From Trametopsis cervina (lineage: Eukaryota; Basidiomycota; Agaricomycetes; Polyporales; Irpicaceae): a stretch of 64,000 bases of DNA. Location of the stretch: the NCBI GenBank assembly GCA_022385755.1, contig MU278355.1, positions 1,058,974-1,122,973 of the forward strand, written 5' to 3'. The notes under the pieces are model-generated. The model was given only the letters and a program-made list of their open reading frames with translations. It was not told the origin of the DNA and searched no databases. A program made the position numbers and the translations under genes. Positions 37,070 through 48,646 of the stretch are shown here, piece by piece; positions within the stretch are counted from its first letter, which is position 1; the number at the start of each line of letters is the position of its first letter.

Positions 37070-37282
37070 GCAAGGGAAAAGCGTTGTTACAAAAATGAAA
37101 AGCTAGAAAATGATTGCTGATCGAACGACACAGACGCGATTCGAACCTGTGTCCTCGCAATACCATCAATTTGCACGGTATTCGACTGGTATTAGGCTGC
37201 TATAGTATGTGTAGGGTATTTACATGGTATGTGATTTACCTATTGAATACCGACTCAGGAAATCCGGGGCTGATGTGCGGTG
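37070..37282 (-). repeat. Right terminal and subterminal region of the transposon
   Basis: Ends GATGTGCGGTG, the inverse of the left terminus. Read inward it shows the same crowd of ATACC/GGTAT motifs, including CAGTCGAATACC like the left end's CACTCGAATACC. A T-arm-like AGGTTCGAATCGCGTC lies on the minus strand around 37134-37149. Confidence 0.75.
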
Positions 37283-40200
37283 ACTGGACGTGGTACGAAA
37301 TCCAGAGATTGCTTCGAAGGGAGGGAGGCAGGCAGCGCAGAAACATCGCCAGAGGGCCAGTCGACGTGAGTACATTCGAAGGAGACTGGTCCTTTTGCGC
37401 TCAACTGTGATTGCCCGATCGAATCGCGCAGTGGTTGCGTTATGTAGCGGGCGGGATTTCGTCCAGAGGATGGGACGGATAGCTACTAGGAAAGAAACAT
37501 CATACTCACCGACTCGAGGTGACACGCTGCAGCTCGCGTCAGGCCGGGCGGTGTCGGCTCGCTGTATTGACAGCATCACGCGTAGCCTACTCAGTAGTAC
37601 GACTTCGCTCACCTTGAAGTATACACAGCTGGCGCAGTCAAACAGAGCATTCACAGTCACCGCGTCCGGCGGTGCATGCAGCTCTGTCCGCGAGGATGCA
37701 TCTACAGTAGACCCGACCTGTACTGGAAGGGAGGAAGCAGGCAAATAGACCAGCATGAGGACGTCCACAGGCCACTGACCGATGGTAGGTATTTGATAGG
37801 TACCTGTAGGTATTCTTCGCTCAAGTTTGATTGCCCGATGTGATCGTGCGTATGCAGGCGGTGGGGGCTGCTCGAAAGATTGAGGACGGTTTGTCGTACA
37901 ACGTACCGCAAGTGTGTAGATGTGGCGTTGCGCAACGCGTAGCCTGCGACAGTCCAGCAGTGAGTCATGTATAGCCAGGAAGATAATTGGCTCACCTGAA
38001 ATGTGCAGCGGCTGGCAAAGTCGATTTTTGGAAGCCATTCACGAGGGCCAAGGTTGTATGCAGCTTTTCTTGCAAAGATCTATTCAGACTTGCCCAATTA
38101 CACCAATTGATACGTGGGCAGGGAGGCAGATTAGTGCAAAGACGTCGACAGACGGCCAGACGCCATGAGTATTCGGAGGGTATTCAGATGGTACTTTTGA
38201 GCCCAACTTTGATTGCCCGATGGCATCTGAGAGTAGTCGTGGTAGGTCGCGCGTTTGCCTCCAAAGAACAAGATGGATGGCCGGTGCTGTATGCTACAAA
38301 TATCAGAATGACTTACAAATCAGAACGGTGTCGGCTCGACGTACGTTCACACTCGTTACGCGTGGAATAGGAATACATAGTAGCAATACTTAGCTCACCT
38401 TGAAATCCCAGCGCACTTGCTTGAACGGGCGTGCAAGGCATGTTTCCGTCGTTTCTCATGCTAAATGGTGTTTTGCTCAGGGAGTCTCAGGGCCCGCGTG
38501 GGCGAGACGTCAGACAGAGCTTATCCACCGTCTCTCCTTGTTGGCTACCGAATGTGTTTCTTCATGTGTCGTTTAAATTCAAGAGTAGTCGACCTGCGGC
38601 CGGCCGAACGATAGCATTAATAGGTGAGCGCAGGTTTGATTGCCCGATCGGATCGAGCGGTAGTCGTGCATTCAGCTGGAGAACTTGCATTTGAAGAAGA
38701 GGGATACTCGGTAGGTAGGAAATAAGAGGAGTGAATTGCGATGGTTTGCCTCCAAAGGATAAGACAGATGGCCAGTACTGTAGGCAAAAAATATCAGAAT
38801 GACTTACGAAGCATAACGGTGCGGGCCAACGTGCGTTCACACCTTGAAATCCTGGCGCACTTGCTTGAACGGGCGTGCGAGGTTTTATCGTTCGCATGCT
38901 TTTGCTTGGGGAGTTTTAGGGCCCGCATGGGCGAGACAGACATCGAACAGAGCTTATCCACCGTCTTTCCTTGTTGACTACCGAATGTGTGTCTTCATGT
39001 GTCTCCTAAATTCAAGAATCGAGTCGACCTGCGGCCGGACGATAGTATTAATAGGTGAGTGTAGGTTTGATTGCCCGATTGGATCGAGCGGTGGTCGCGC
39101 ATTCAGCTGGAGAACCTGCATTTGAAGAAGAGAGATATTTGGTAGGTAGGGCATAAGACGAGCCAATTGCGATGGTGTGCTACGATATGTCGAGGCTGAG
39201 GCTGAACTGGCTCGACGGGCATCGATAGTCTCTGGATGTAGTAGCAACGGTAGCTTGCCTCAGGCCTAGAGTTGCACAGTGTGCAACAGTGGGCGCAACG
39301 ACACAAGCTATTCATGTCCACGGTGTGATAACGCCTTACGGCAAATATGCGTCTAGACTCACGCGATTTCGCAGAGAAAAGGCGTGGGCAGGCGGGCAAG
39401 CCGGCGTGAAGACATCCACAGGCGGGCGGCCGATGCGGGTATTCGACGGATACTTGCAAGGATGTTTGAGCTTCACTTTGATTGCCCGATCGGATCGCTC
39501 AGTGGTCGCGTTGGGCAGCTGGCGGGCAGACTTGCGTTGAGAGAATGAGATGGACAGCTAGTACTATAGGTAATAAACATTGAAGAGGCTGACTCGATGT
39601 AGTATGAAATCTACATATTGCATCGAAGGGAGGGAGCAGGCAGGAAGGTCAATGCGCAAACATCGCCAGACGCCAGTCGACGTGAGTATATTCGAAGGAT
39701 ATTTGGATGGTATTTTTGCGCTCAACTTTGATTGCCCGATCGAATCGCTGGTTGGTTAGTATATGCAGGTGGCGGTGACTGCGTCGAAAGGCTGAGGGGG
39801 GTTCTTGCATGTAAAGTGCGACAATGTGGCACTGCACAATTGCGTAGTATGCGACACAATCCGGTGTTAGCTCGACGTGCGTTGACATTCGTCTGTCATG
39901 CGTAGCTGGTAGCACTTGGCTCATTCTTGAAGTATGCGGCTGGCAAAGTCGATTGCTGAAGCCGTTCGCGAGGCCCGACGTCGTACGCGGCTTTGCCGGC
40001 AAGGATTTGTTATAACTTGTGCAGCTACACGGAAGGGGGGAGTGAGCAGAGAGGTTGGCCAGTGCACAGACATCGACAGGCGGCCGGCTGACGCAGGTAT
40101 TCGGAGGGTATTTGGAGGGTATTTTTGAGCTCAAATGTGATTGCCTGATCGGATCGCTCAGTGATCGCGCATGCAGGGAAGGCGTGAGCAGCCTGGCCGA

Positions 40201-42490
40201 CGAGTGAACAGTATTCGGAGAGTATTTGGCTCAGTATTTCGAGTTTGACTTCGATTGCCTGATCGGATCCCATGAAACTGCTTACCACTCATGAGAAGCT
40301 GCAGCTACGAACCACGCCTTCCCTAATTTGCAGATTTGCTGAGTGTGATATAGTAGATGAATTTGCTGTCGTTGAGTGATGACTGGAGGAAGGTTTGAGC
40401 TACCAATCTCCGAGTCGGAGCGACTGAGTCGACACGCTGCCAGATGGCATACATGTTGTGTTCTCACCGCTTGACGTTGTGCCAGACGTAAGGAAACGGG
40501 AATCAGCGGGCATTGGAGAGAACGTTGAGAGGAATGTGTTCACCACTTCTGATTGCTGAATGTCCTCGTGCCGTCTTGCAAGAATGGACGACAGACGGCT
40601 GGCCGACGCGAATAATTGACGGATAGTTGGGAATTAATAGTTCGGCGTAGGTGTGATTGCCCGATCAGATCGCTCGCTGCTCGGGGGCTTGTCTTTTCAA
40701 AATGCAAACAGAACGGGTGCTTGAGTACTGCAGAAGCTGTGAGAAGGGAGTCAGCGTGATACGTAAAGCGTTCCGTTACCTGCAAAGATAGATAGAAGGA
40801 AAGCTTGAGTGGGCGAGCGCGCCTGTGCGAAGACACCGAAGCGTCAGCCAACCGATGAGAGTACAGTATCTGGAGGATGTTTGGCTCGGTATTTTGAGCC
40901 CGACTTTGATTACCCGATTGAATCGCGCGGTGGTTGTGTCTGTCTTTGAAGGGCACCCCTACAAAACAAACAGGAGCTTGGGTAGAAAGTACAACGTGAG
41001 GTGAGTCAACGCAGTGATAGTGTGGAATGCTGTGCCCGCAAAGATGCACATATGTTCGCACAATTGTAAGTGGAGACGAATACACACAGGCATACCAGCG
41101 TAAAGACACCGACGGTCAGCCAGCCGACGCGAGTATTCGGAGGATATTTGGCTCGGTATTTTGACCTTGGCCTTGATTGCCCGATCGGATCGCCTAGTGC
41201 TCGTGTCCGCCGCTGAAGGGCTTGCCCCTCACAAGCAGAAGGTAACTTGGGTGGAAGGTGAGACATGTGAGTCGACATGGTAGAGTACGACACCTTTTGT
41301 CCGAGGCCGGGCGGCGTCGAGCTGGCGTGTGCTAAGTCTGTCGAGAGTCGACGCCGACCTATTCAAGCTGTGTGTGCGTGGCTCTCGAAGACCAGACTCC
41401 ATAAGTGTCGTAGAGACACCGTCAAGTGAAGCTAGGTCACTGTCACTTACCTGTCATGCGTCACCGTGCTATTTAGAAAGCGGCGACAGACTCACCAGCC
41501 AACGCGAATAGCCAACGAATAATTGGGCATTAATAGTTGGGCTCGGTTTTGATTGCCCGATGGGATCGCCCGGTGGTTGCGTTACAGGGCTTTCCAAATA
41601 AAAGCAGACGATGGCTGGGGTTAGAAGTACAGTATGGAAGCAAGCCGGCTTTGTACAGCGCGATGCGTCTCTTTCAAACCGGACGGTGTCATTCGAGAGG
41701 TGTTGATACACACCTGTCTCCGCACGCAGCTCACCTTGAGGTCTGCGGGTGGCAAACTTGAATATTGAGGCAGTTCATGATGTTGAATACTGTACGCACA
41801 AAGATGTAGCTAAATTCGTGCGTTGGAAACAAGGGAATTGTGGGCGGGCAAGCAGGCGAGCGCGAAGACATCGCTCGGCGGCTAACCGACGTGGGTATTC
41901 GATGGGTATTCAGCTGAGCTCAACTTTGATTGCCCGATCGCATCTTGCAAGCAGACTTGCGCTGAAAGAATGAAGCGTATGCGGAGGTGTGCAGTAAAGT
42001 ACGACAGACAGTACATATTGTTCAAACCCGCGAGCATTGGTTAGATATGCGATAACTCCTTCGACGCTGATCTGTTGTTTACTCATCCGAATGTCGTTTC
42101 CACTGCTCCCGTGAATTTTGTGCTCTGCTAACGGAAACGAGACCTAGTACGCGTCGTCCATACATCGTCGAGCAAAGCTTATCCACCATGTATGTCTCCT
42201 CTTGCGTACTGTTTGTGTAGAAATTGGTGACAGGCACACGGATCACGTGTATTGGTCTACTTGGCTGGCCGTGAAGTGTGCGGCGGCTGGAGGGAGCCAT
42301 TCACGTTATCCGACGCTGTAAGCAGCTGTCCCCGCTGATATGCATTGAGGCCGGCGCGATTGGAAAGAAGGGACTCGCGAGTGTGCGGCAAGGCGGACTC
42401 GATGGATATTTGCCTAATTGGGCAACTCCTTTTATCAAAAGGAGTTGAGCTCAGCTTTGATTGCCCGATCGAATCTTGCGAAACACGCTC
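37283..42490. repeat. Main degenerate tandem array with conserved GATTGCCCGATCGGATCG core
   Basis: Fifteen cores begin near 37406, 37826, 38208, 38635, 39066, 39477, 39727, 40136, 40250, 40652, 40905, 41172, 41548, 41925 and 42456. Spacing is mostly 380-430 bp, with some of about 120-270. Other blocks also recur: GTATTCGGAGGATATTTG just before the core, CTCACCTTGAA followed by CTGGCAAAGTCGATT, and a 240-bp block ending in the core at 38436-38680 and 38880-39110. Flanks are much more diverged than the core. No long conserved ORF spans the units. Confidence 0.85.
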
Positions 42491-43319
42491 ACCCAGCAAT
42501 GTGTCGAAACAGCAGCAACCTTTCCACTGTCATGTCTAACTCTGACGGCGATGCCACTTTGTCGCAGTACTCTTCTCCGGTATGTATGGCACAGCTGGTG
42601 TAGGAGGAGCGCGTTGGCTCTGTCTTATCCACTTTCGCTGTTGAGAGGTCACTCAGAGAAGCTGCCGGTGCCAGGACTAGGACATACGAGAAAGCATCAC
42701 TCCCCCCAATACGGGACATTGATGCCAGACAAGAGCGACGTGAAGGGATAGATGCGGATGCGATGTAGGGAGAACTACGATGAGTAAGTGAGGTATCATC
42801 GGCGAAATTGGGTTGCCCATGAGGATGTGTATCGAATTTCGGCAACACTTCAGCATATTCCGTAATTACCGCGAACATTGGAGACTGGGCGGCATCCTTG
42901 TTTACTATCTATACAACTCCAAGGCTATTCTGATTGTCAACTCTCAGCAACTTGCGGAGTCAGCTACTCGAGACATGCCACCGCAGCTTGAAGCGGCTAA
43001 CAGTCGACGATTCGGTTATGTTCCCACTTGATTATTCTGCGCGTGGTCGTGCATTCTTCAAGTTCGAGACAAGGATAAAGGCTTAGAAGTCTTCAAGGTA
43101 CAGATGTACAGCATATATCTGGCTCTTTACCGTCCGTATGTCGGCCGAATTTCACCGTACCAGATTATTGTGTACTATAACTCGGATGAACATTCCTTCA
43201 GTTGGAAAATCGAACATACATGTCCACATAGAGCCGCATAATATACATGATTTCCACGGACCAAAAGCCAGCCAGCCCCAAACTACACACGAGCCCGTTC
43301 AGTCGCGCACGGCTTGGTG
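42491..43319. other. Intergenic region
   Basis: Between the array and the agmatinase stop. A 130-codon minus-strand open frame (42878-42489) has no recognisable content and no splice context. Confidence 0.4.
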
Positions 43320-44993
43320 TCAGTCCATGACTTTACCGAGGGGGGTCTTCGCCATGACGCTGAGAACTTCGTATAGGACCTGACAGTAAAAATCAGCAAT
43401 CAAACGGGTGAACTTTACGCCATCGGAAGTTCCGCTCACATCAGCAGCTGCCATAGTGGTTAGTTCTGCGTTCGTGTCGTAAGCAGGTGCAACCTCCACG
43501 ATGTCCGCGGAGACGATATGAAGCCCATCGAGACCACGAAGAATCGTTCTCAGCTCGCGCGTCGACCATCCGCCGGTCTCTGGCGTGCCGGTGGCGGGTG
43601 CAAAGGCCGGGTCGATAGAGTCAATCTACAGAGGGACGAGTAGATTAGCGTTGTAGTGGGAGAACCCCAAGGTTGAACACGCTGCAAACGCACGTCGATA
43701 GAAAGGTACACGGGCTTGTCACCGACGGTATCGCGGATTTTCTTGATTATGCCATCAGTACCTAATAGAGCGTGCACGTACGGTACGTAAGTGAGATGAT
43801 GGTGCGGGGCGTGTTGCGCCTCGAGGCGGGGGAAGGGGGTGTGAACCACGTACCTATGGTATCGATCTCCCGCGCTTCAATTCGCTGAAACCCTGACGCG
43901 TCGTCGTTCGCGTAATCAGCAGGACCAGACAACGTGGTTCTTATGGCGCCGTGCTAGAGTAAAAGCAGGGAACTAGGATCACCAGAAAACTTTGTAACAC
44001 AGACGGAGAGCCGTAGAGAGACAGCACCGTAAGAGAGACGTGAGAGACGAGAAAGATACTTGCAATTGATGATCCGTTCTTGATGAGACCTTCCTGGCTG
44101 GCCCAGTAGAAATAAGTCCCGTGGTTAATCGCAGCTTGATCGGACGGGGCACCGCCGAACACTTGGGGCTTCCACGTATCCAGGTGCGAGTCGAAGTGTA
44201 TCACAGAAATGGCGCCGTAAGCACTGTGGATTGAGCGAAGTAAAGGGAGGACAATCGTGTGGTCACCACCTAGAGTTACGACACGCGGGTGGTGCTTGCC
44301 GTCGGCAGCGATAGTCGTCAGAGGCTTTCCAGAGACGGAGTCGTTACCTAGCGGAGAGAAGGTCGGGCGGTGCAGAAGCTGTTTGTGCCCTTCTTCAATT
44401 TGTTTGATGGCGAATTTGTTGTCGTACGGCGTGACCGGTATATCCCCACAATCGACGATCTTCAGGCCGGATAAGAAGGGGTTCACCTCGAGTGGCACGT
44501 TGTAGCCGCCATACAGCGTCAGTCTGCGAGACCCTGCTCTGATCCCAGCGGGGCCAAACCTCGCACCAGGTCGGTACGAAGTTCCAGTGTCCTGTGGCAA
44601 ATCAGAAGCGGGAGGAGGGTGTCAGTGCGGGTCTAAATTGCGTGGGTAGTGTGACATATAGCAGAGAAGGCTTACAAACGGGGCCCCAATGAATGCAATG
44701 TCGAACGTTGCGTCTTTGTCCTTCCCGAGGCATTGCACCCATGGGAGTTTAGCAAACGTGGCGATGCCGGAGAATACGGAGTCAGCAGTGACTATGTGGT
44801 GTGGTAAAGGAACAGTGTGAGCGTATCGCAGTGGGGTGCAGGCTGATCGAAGATCACCATCATTATCCCCGGGGTAGTGGGCTTGATACGGATATCGGAC
44901 GTAATCCACGGGCATTTGTAGTTCGTCGTGGCCATCGTGTGCCGCAACGAGCGAGACAGAGGTGAGTAGAGCGAGCAGAGTGATAACTTGCAT
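43320..44993 (-). CDS. Agmatinase / ureohydrolase with signal peptide
   Basis: Seven exons: 44993-44858, 44791-44676, 44591-44064, 43953-43854, 43761-43694, 43625-43440, 43379-43320; 397 aa. An arginase-superfamily enzyme hydrolysing a guanidino substrate (agmatine or guanidinobutyrate) to urea and an amine. Manganese ligands are visible: [12 protein letters not shown] (His), [10 protein letters not shown] (Asp-His-Asp) and [15 protein letters not shown] (two Asp, joined across an intron). The N-terminus [20 protein letters not shown] is a signal peptide, so the enzyme is likely exported or vacuolar, as in many fungal members. The intron after exon 3 has a GC donor (GCAAGT). The exact guanidino substrate cannot be told from sequence. 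Confidence 0.92.
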
Positions 44994-45571
44994 TGTTGTG
45001 AAGGTAAAGAGCAACCTGGAAGTGGTAGCGGCAGATTGGATACGTATGGGAACGGCTTTTAAACAGTTCACGGTAGGGATCCTCGAGGCCATATATGACG
45101 CCGAAAGACACACATGGCCAGCCTCATGACTGTTATCAAGCTGCATGTTACGTGCTCGTGGTAGACCATCTGCCGCGATGGAACTGAAATGGAACCATTC
45201 ATAGGGCGGTTTTTGCATACATCACCTGTTCTATTCGTCAGTTCTTATCAAGAAAACGGCACAAGATACACACAGTTGAACCACCGCGCTGCTCATGAGC
45301 AGGTAATGACGACGGTCCTGCGTGAAGAAAATCCGGTCGGGATGAAGGAGGCAGTTTACCGGCTGGCCATGCTGCAGTTTAGTGTGACGTTGAAATCTGA
45401 TAGCGAAACGTCGGTCCCAGGATGAGATACGATAAGTCTTGTGGAGACATGTTCTCCCAGACGACGAAGCGTCAGGCCGCTCAAGGGAAAGTTAAATCTG
45501 GTAAGGCGAATGCAGAATCAGACATTATCTTCTCCCCGTTATCGCTCTACGTCGCAGCTCACCCTACCACT
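44994..45571. other. Divergent promoter region
   Basis: Between agmatinase (-) and MATE (+) starts. An in-frame ATG at 45422 would lengthen the MATE protein, but the extension is not family-like. Confidence 0.45.
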
Positions 45572-47604
45572 ATGTACTCACCTCATGATGAGAGACGACC
45601 TCTACTCGGAGAGCTTGAGGAGCCACAGTCGTCGTCTCACAGCTCGGGTGTAACGACTACGGTTGCTGAAAGCGAACAACGTCGGGAAATGCCGTCGGGC
45701 ACCAACAGCTCCGTCGGCCCTTTATTCGTCTCCTTATTAGTTGACTCGATACCAGGTAACACACATCCTCGACTTCACCAAGGGTGTCTGACAATAACTT
45801 CAGCATTCAGTGATTTTGTCGTATATTCTACAAAATTCAATACAAACCGTTTCCATTTTGGTCGTCGGTCGCCTGGGCCCGAATGAGCTGTCCGCAGCGG
45901 CGTTCTCCCTCATGTTCGCAATGGTCACTGGCTAGTATCCTCCTTTCTACCTTCCGTCCTTTGAGCAAGTGATCCCATGATATATCTGTTCTCTTTTGCG
46001 TTTATATAGGATGGTGTGTCGCACTCGGAGGCACCACCGCTCTGGACACCCTCGGCTCTCAGGCATTCACTGGAGGCGACCGGCCGGCCGACGTGTCAAT
46101 CCATCTACAACGGTGCATTATCTTGCTTTGGCTGCTGTTCATCCCCGTGGCTGGCTTGTGGGCTTTCGTGGACCCCGTTTTGCGAATGCTTGCACAAGAT
46201 GAGCGTCTGAGCTATGATGTGCAGCGGTTTTTGCGGATTCTAATCTCCGGCGCTCCTGGTTATATCGCGTTTGAAAGTCTGAAGAAATATTTACAGTGCC
46301 AAGGTACGTGGTCATGTATGTCATTTATTTGAATAGGCGTAAAGGGATTATTGTACAGGGATAATGAGATCAGCGACTCTGGTTCTCATCCTCGTCGCCC
46401 CCGTAAATCTTTCCATGAACATCGCTTTTGTGCATTACACTTCTCTCGGCTTCCTGGGCGCACCGGTGGCCATCTCTCTAACGTATTGGCTGGCATTTGT
46501 ATTGCTTATTGGGGCAACATACCTTTCCCCTACGCATGCCAAGAACAAGACCTGGGGAGGCGTGCATCCACTTGTCGTGCTTGACTTCCGGAGCTGCGTA
46601 ACCTTTCTCAAGCTCGCCATACCGGGCGTGTTCATGGTTGGCACTGAATGGTGCGCACGTTCTGTACCTACCGAATTCAATCCTTGACATTCATGTATTA
46701 TCAGGGCTGCATTTGAGATAGTTGCGCTAGCTGCGGGCCGACTAGGAGCTTTATCGTTAGCGGCCCAGTCAATTATCATGACTGCCGATCAGAGTATGTG
46801 TACAAGTTCTCATGCATTCATTCTTACCGAAGAACCAAACGCATTTATCAGTCCTCAACACAATCCCGTTCGGTATAGGGGTCGCGGCATCTGCTCGTGT
46901 AGGGAACCTAATCGGCATGCGTCGTGCGTCAGCAGCAAAACGAGCGAGCCACGTCTCTGCATTACTCAGCGTTGTTGTTGGGTTCGTGGTTATGGTTGTT
47001 TTAATCGCGACCAAAGACGTGAGCCGCACTGCCACCGTTCAAATAAGCTCAAGATTCTGACACGGAGCTTACGTAGGCCTTTGGGAAGATATTTAGTGAT
47101 GATACGGATGTCGTCAGGTTAGTGAGTCGGGTGATGCCTCTGGTGGCTTCGTTTCAGGTACGTCCATAGTGCATCACCGGCGGCGCAGGAGCCTGCGAAT
47201 AACGTTTCTCGTATCAGATCGCAGATGGTCTTGCAGGTTCTTGTGGCGGTGTGCTGCGTGGACAAGGTGGGGCTCGTGGTATTCATGTAATCTGCAGCAT
47301 CTCATCTCATATCTTCAATGCAGGCCGTCAGCACTTAGGAGCGCTCTTCAACCTGGTGGCATACTACGTACTTGCTCTACCCATGGGTATCACTCTCGCA
47401 TTCCATCCGCACACGCATCTCGGGCTGGAGGGTCTGTGGATCGGACAAGTAGTCGCTCTCTTCATTGTAGGATTAGGCGAGTATGCTGTGGTTTGGCTAG
47501 GAACTGACTGGGATAGCGAGATCGAGAAGGGCATCGAGAGAAATAGAGAGGAGGCGAAACGCCGACTAACTTATGACAATCATGCACGCAGTCCTCCAAA
47601 TTGA
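45572..47604 (+). CDS. MATE family efflux transporter
   Basis: Nine exons: 45572-45755, 45811-45930, 46010-46303, 46359-46650, 46705-46793, 46852-47018, 47077-47157, 47218-47266, 47324-47604; 518 aa. A proton- or sodium-coupled exporter of organic cations and toxins, about 12 membrane helices. Family motifs include [49 protein letters not shown] and [20 protein letters not shown]. The hydrophilic N-terminus [17 protein letters not shown] has a DERRPLL dileucine-type sorting signal seen in vacuolar or plasma membrane transporters. The frame closes only if intron 2 uses a GC donor (GCTAGT at 45931). Confidence 0.93.
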
Positions 47605-47774
47605 TTTCCGTAGCTAGCTTCACGTTCAACAGGAGATGTTTCACTAGATACACATGGGCATGTGTTGTAGCGCTATGAACCAATGTAATCTTTAGTTTAT
47701 GACCAAACTGTACGCCGACCTGTGTGGGATGAGTATTTCAGTTGTATTCGAAGATCTTCTACTCAAAGATGGTC

Positions 47775-48646
47775 TTACGTTGTGAGAGTCGCTGAGCCCA
47801 AGGTAGGCTCTGTGCCTGCTTGTGCAGTAACCAAATATTGCGAGTTGCTGACTCCCTCGTGTTGAACCAGATACTGTGGGACCGTCAGCGCACAGCGTGG
47901 AGCAAATATCGCAGGATACTCACGTTCAAGAACGTTTTGACATCACCGCTGAAGCTTGTGATCGTACCACTCGTGGGCAAGAATGAGAATACATTATTTG
48001 CACCATTCGAGCCGCTGTACAGGTTCCAGGTGTGCCCAGCAAGGCTGATGCCGGACGCAACAGGGACGGGCTGGCCGCTGGCGTTGTACGTTGCAGAGAT
48101 AGGTCCGGCGTTGTAGTTAGCAAGCCAAATCATGATCTCATTAACGTTCGAGCCTCCGGCTGTGTTCGATGTAAACAGGTCGTAAGCGACGTCGGCTACG
48201 ATTGTACCAGATGACGACTGCGACCAGTTCCATGTCGTCTGATACAATTGAATCAGAAATGTGCACAACTGTGGCCTAGAATGTAGAATCAGGACACTCA
48301 CAGGCATGGTTGAGATGGCACTGAGCTGCTTGTTTATACCTTGATTGAGCTGTATATTGGAGAAGCTCTTCACTCCATTTCCGCCTGTCCAAGTCCAGAT
48401 CGTCTTCCACGAGATGGTGTTACCACTCAGACTGATGATTTTGGAGCATTGCGAGCCAGAGGTAGCACCGCTCTCACCCCAGAGATCGAGAAACATGGTG
48501 TACTGCCCTGCGGTCACAGTGTCCCATTGTCCGCAGTGAGATGATGTATCGACACTCGCTCTGGACATATGCACGGCGTCGGTGGGTGCACCATGTATCC
48601 TGATGAATAGAAGCGGAACAAGAACCCAAAGTGCTTGAGTGAACAT
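47775..48646 (-). CDS. GH12 endoglucanase / xyloglucanase
   Basis: Exons 48646-48302, 48238-47924 and 47873-47775; 252 aa, normal for the family. Secreted enzyme cutting beta-1,4-glucan or xyloglucan in plant cell wall. A signal peptide (MFTQALWVLVPLLFIRIHGA) precedes the GH12 fold: WDTVTAGQYTMFLDLWGESG, SGSQCSKIISLSGNTISWKT, WTWTGGNGVKSFSN. The nucleophile Glu lies in VNEIMIWLANY and the acid/base Glu in TAQAGTEP near the C-terminus. Supports a plant-polymer-degrading lifestyle. Confidence 0.96.

Larger units (their letters stand above)
27473..37282 (+). mobile_element. 9.8-kb CACTA-like (Plavaka-type) DNA transposon, apparently intact
   Basis: Termini are inverted: both ends read CACCGCACATC inward, followed by a diverged match (CTGACTCAGTATCC against CTGAGTCGGTATTC). 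The target duplication is ACT (27470-27472 and 37283-37285). The outer flanks are the two halves of one array unit, and the empty site GGCTGACTCGATGTAG survives at 39588-39603. Inside lie a DUF6532 gene (-) and a Plavaka transposase gene (+), divergently arranged, both with open frames. A CAC start, a 3-bp duplication and subterminal repeats are CACTA (CMC) superfamily traits. Confidence 0.88.

Noticed and set aside
37100..37200. tRNA gene on the minus strand
   Set aside because: B-box-like sequence only, with a mismatched T stem and no cloverleaf; it lies in the transposon's subterminal region.
37220..38038. 272-codon open frame on the minus strand inside the array
   Set aside because: It spans parts of three repeat units, has no recognisable domain, and the frame is not kept in other units.
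26100..42490. CRISPR array
   Set aside because: Eukaryotic context, unit length of hundreds of bases and diverged repeats do not fit.
45422..45571. Earlier start for the MATE transporter
   Set aside because: Adds 50 residues unlike the family; the ATG at 45572 follows a typical pyrimidine-rich leader.
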